Origin: an uncultured Clostridia bacterium | GTDB lineage: Bacteria; Bacillota; Clostridia; Oscillospirales; Ruminococcaceae | Direction: 5' to 3' | Assembly (NCBI GenBank): GCA_947427325.1 | Contig: CANEHP010000161.1 | Span: forward strand, 1 to 5,168 | DNA: 5,168 bases | Shown: positions 4,245-5,168 of the stretch, one piece after another | Position numbering within the stretch: the first letter of the stretch is position 1 | Layout: each line of letters begins with the position of its first letter | Program-made: the position numbers and the translations under genes | The notes under the pieces: model-generated | Told to the model about the DNA's origin: nothing | The model's database searches: none | Seen by the model: the letters and a program-made list of their open reading frames with translations, nothing else

Positions 4245-4429
4245 AAAAAATCTTGGAAAAAGCAAAAAGACCCCTATGCGGGATGTTCGTTATTATTTGC
4301 CTGTTGCTGCTGTTGGGCTGTACAGGCACAGCAGAGTTGGGAGGCGATCTGATTACATATTGTATTCAAGGGGTAACACTGCTTGGGACAGCTATTACAG
4401 CCGGGATTGTCGGCGGAATTTTTGGGTAA
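4241..4429 (+). CDS. 62-aa hydrophobic membrane or lipoprotein-like peptide
   Basis: The gene starts with GTG overlapping the upstream stop and has GGAGGG (4229-4234) as ribosome site. After a positive n-region (KKILEKAKR), residues 12-26 form a hydrophobic segment ending in LLLG-Cys27, which fits a lipobox, so processing to a short lipopeptide is possible. A second hydrophobic stretch, residues about 38-62, ends the protein with Gly-rich ITAGIVGGIFG. It may therefore be a two-pass membrane peptide instead. I do not recognise a family. A predicted convergent sRNA ends within its stop codon, reminiscent of type I toxin loci, where the toxin is also a small membrane peptide. However, toxins of that class usually have one membrane segment and a charged C-terminus, so a toxin role is only a hypothesis. 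Confidence 0.65.
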   Translation: MKKILEKAKRPLCGMFVIICLLLLLGCTGTAELGGDLITYCIQGVTLLGTAITAGIVGGIFG

Positions 4430-4454
4430 AAGAAAAACCGCTTGGGTAGCGGTC
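4428..4454 (-). terminator. Leftward rho-independent terminator of the small RNA
   Basis: On the minus strand GACCGCT and AGCGGTT pair (the outer pair is G-U) around the loop ACCCA, followed by TTTTTCTTTT. On the plus strand the stem is followed by CAAAAAATAAAAA, so it cannot act as a rightward terminator. No leftward gene lies to the right in this window, so its only visible client is the promoter at 4489-4517. Confidence 0.75.
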
Positions 4455-4482
4455 AAAAAATAAAAATAGTCATAATTAAACC
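4428..4482 (-). ncRNA. Predicted antisense small RNA of about 52 nt
   Basis: A perfect sigma-A promoter places a transcription start near 4482, and the intrinsic terminator stops RNA near 4430, giving a transcript that is essentially a 28-nt A/U-rich single-stranded head plus terminator hairpin. The only internal frame is a 6-codon ATG...TGA without a ribosome site, so it is taken as non-coding. It is complementary to the mRNA between the 62-aa gene and the PAPS-reductase-like gene, including the last codon of the former. The likely role is antisense control of that mRNA, as in Fst/RNAII-type or TxpA/RatA-type loci. This is predicted from promoter plus terminator only. Confidence 0.55.
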
Positions 4483-4488
4483 ATCTGT

Positions 4489-4517
4489 ATTATAGCAGAT
4501 TTAGAAAGGATTGTCAA
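4489..4517 (-). promoter_or_regulatory. Leftward promoter of the small RNA (perfect sigma-A consensus)
   Basis: On the minus strand TTGACA (4512-4517) and TATAAT (4489-4494) are separated by 17 bp. The -10 box lies inside an imperfect palindrome, ATCTG-N8-CAGAT (4483-4500). The -35 box ends at the base before the GTG of the PAPS-reductase-like gene and lies between that gene's ribosome site and its start. Confidence 0.75.
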
Positions 4518-5168
4518 GTGAAAAAAGAAACATATAAAAGCCGTGTCTACACCGATAGACCCGCTTATGCAGACTTTGAAGCACCTGCAAAATTCGAGGC
4601 AATCAAAAGTATTATTGCCAAAAGGCTTACACAGCACCCGAAAGCTATATGCTCATATTCGGGCGGTTCAGACAGCGACATAATGATCGACTTGATAGAG
4701 AGAACACGGGAAGCCTTTAATCTTCCGCCGATTAAATATGTGTTTTTCAACACAGGTTTAGAAATGAAAGCGACAAAAGACCACGTCAAAGAAACATCGG
4801 AAAAATATGGTGTTGAAATTGAAGAGTGCCGTCCGAAAGTCGGCATTGTTCAAGCAGCGAGAAAATACGGCATTCCGTTTGTATCGAAAATAATGTCAGC
4901 GGGATTATCGGAGTGGCAGAAAAAGGGTGTACCACTGTCGATTGCGGAAGAGTATGAACAAGTCGAGGACAAGGCGGCAAAGCGAAAGGAGCTGAAAGAG
5001 CGTTACCCTAAATGCGAATCCCTTATAAATTTTCTTTGCTGCTGTAACTCTGCAGGAGAACCTCGTCCTAATATTCAGCTCGTGATCAACTCCTCAAAGT
5101 ATATGCGAGACTTTATCGGTGAGTGTCCGCCCGACTTCCAAATAAGCGCAAAGTGTTGTGATTATTGT
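4518..5168 (+). CDS. PAPS-reductase-family PP-loop protein, 3' end outside window
   Basis: A frame of 217 codons runs from GTG 4518 to the window edge. AGAAAGGA (4503-4510) lies 7 nt upstream, and an in-frame stop at 4473-4475 excludes a much longer start. Residues 43-59 (AICSYSGGSDSDIMIDL) hold the PP-loop SGGSDS (48-53) that binds the pyrophosphate of an adenylated nucleotide. VFFNTGLEMKATKDH (75-89) is the second conserved block of the phosphoadenosine phosphosulfate reductase family. Cysteines cluster late: C166, C174-C176, C203 and the CCxxC at 213-217, suggesting an Fe-S or metal site. Many mobile elements and phages carry such proteins. They are distinct from housekeeping CysH, and the fold is shared with the DNA phosphorothioation protein DndC. 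The substrate here is unknown. No rightward promoter is seen just upstream, so it probably depends on P2 read-through. Confidence 0.85.
   Translation, partial: MKKETYKSRVYTDRPAYADFEAPAKFEAIKSIIAKRLTQHPKAICSYSGGSDSDIMIDLIERTREAFNLPPIKYVFFNTGLEMKATKDHVKETSEKYGVEIEECRPKVGIVQAARKYGIPFVSKIMSAGLSEWQKKGVPLSIAEEYEQVEDKAAKRKELKERYPKCESLINFLCCCNSAGEPRPNIQLVINSSKYMRDFIGECPPDFQISAKCCDYC

Noticed and set aside
4138..4449. Plus-strand open frame of 103 codons overlapping two genes
   Set aside because: It is out of frame with the HTH-like and 62-aa genes, both of which have ribosome sites and sensible proteins; its own product is Arg/Tyr-rich without any domain.
4437..4453. This hairpin as the terminator of the rightward cluster
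   Set aside because: The stem is followed by A-rich and not T-rich sequence on the plus strand; the T-tract exists only for leftward transcription.

Overview
The window looks like the control region of an integrative mobile element (prophage or ICE-like) in a low-GC Gram-positive bacterium, most likely a gut-type Clostridia member. The evidence is AT-rich DNA, strong AGGAGG-type ribosome binding sites, consensus sigma-A promoters, and the typical lysogeny set: serine recombinase, lipoprotein, ImmA protease and XRE repressor on one strand, early genes on the other. No tRNA, rRNA, CRISPR array or complete IS was seen.

Left arm (1-2481, leftward): an XRE repressor (ImmR-like), an ImmA/IrrE zinc peptidase, a lipoprotein with a long Ser/Thr linker, and the 5' end of a large serine recombinase. 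The recombinase is broken after about 80 codons at an A7 tract. Beyond it, in the -1 frame, lies a piece that resembles the HsdR-type restriction N-domain. This order matches the ICEBs1 immR-immA-int layout, with a lipoprotein inserted where some phages carry superinfection-exclusion lipoproteins.

Switch region (2482-3447): two rightward promoters with perfect TTGACA-17-TATAAT boxes (P1 at 2495-2523, P2 at 3295-3323) each carry the same operator, TTCGAA-N2-TTCGAA, inside the 17-bp spacer. A degenerate third copy sits exactly 31 bp upstream of the P2 operator. P1 drives a 63-aa orphan gene and then runs antisense to a leftward 137-aa gene (DUF6173-like) before meeting a UUCG-loop terminator. 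The leftward gene has its own perfect promoter (P3, 3392-3420), which faces P2 head-on. An 18-bp perfect inverted repeat spans the -10 boxes and start sites of P2 and P3.

Right arm (3448-5168, rightward from P2): a Cro-sized XRE protein, a ribbon-helix-helix protein, a small putative HTH protein, a 62-aa membrane or lipoprotein-like peptide, and the first 217 codons of a PP-loop PAPS-reductase-family protein that runs off the window. Between the last two, on the opposite strand, a perfect promoter lies only about 35 nt from an intrinsic terminator. It predicts an sRNA of about 52 nt overlapping the 3' end of the 62-aa gene, a layout seen in type I toxin-antitoxin loci.

Together: the repressor is inferred to hold P1 and P2 off, and ImmA to relieve this by cleaving it. 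The convergent P2/P3 pair, the leftward island gene and the compact sRNA are the parts not explained by a standard ImmR/ImmA module.
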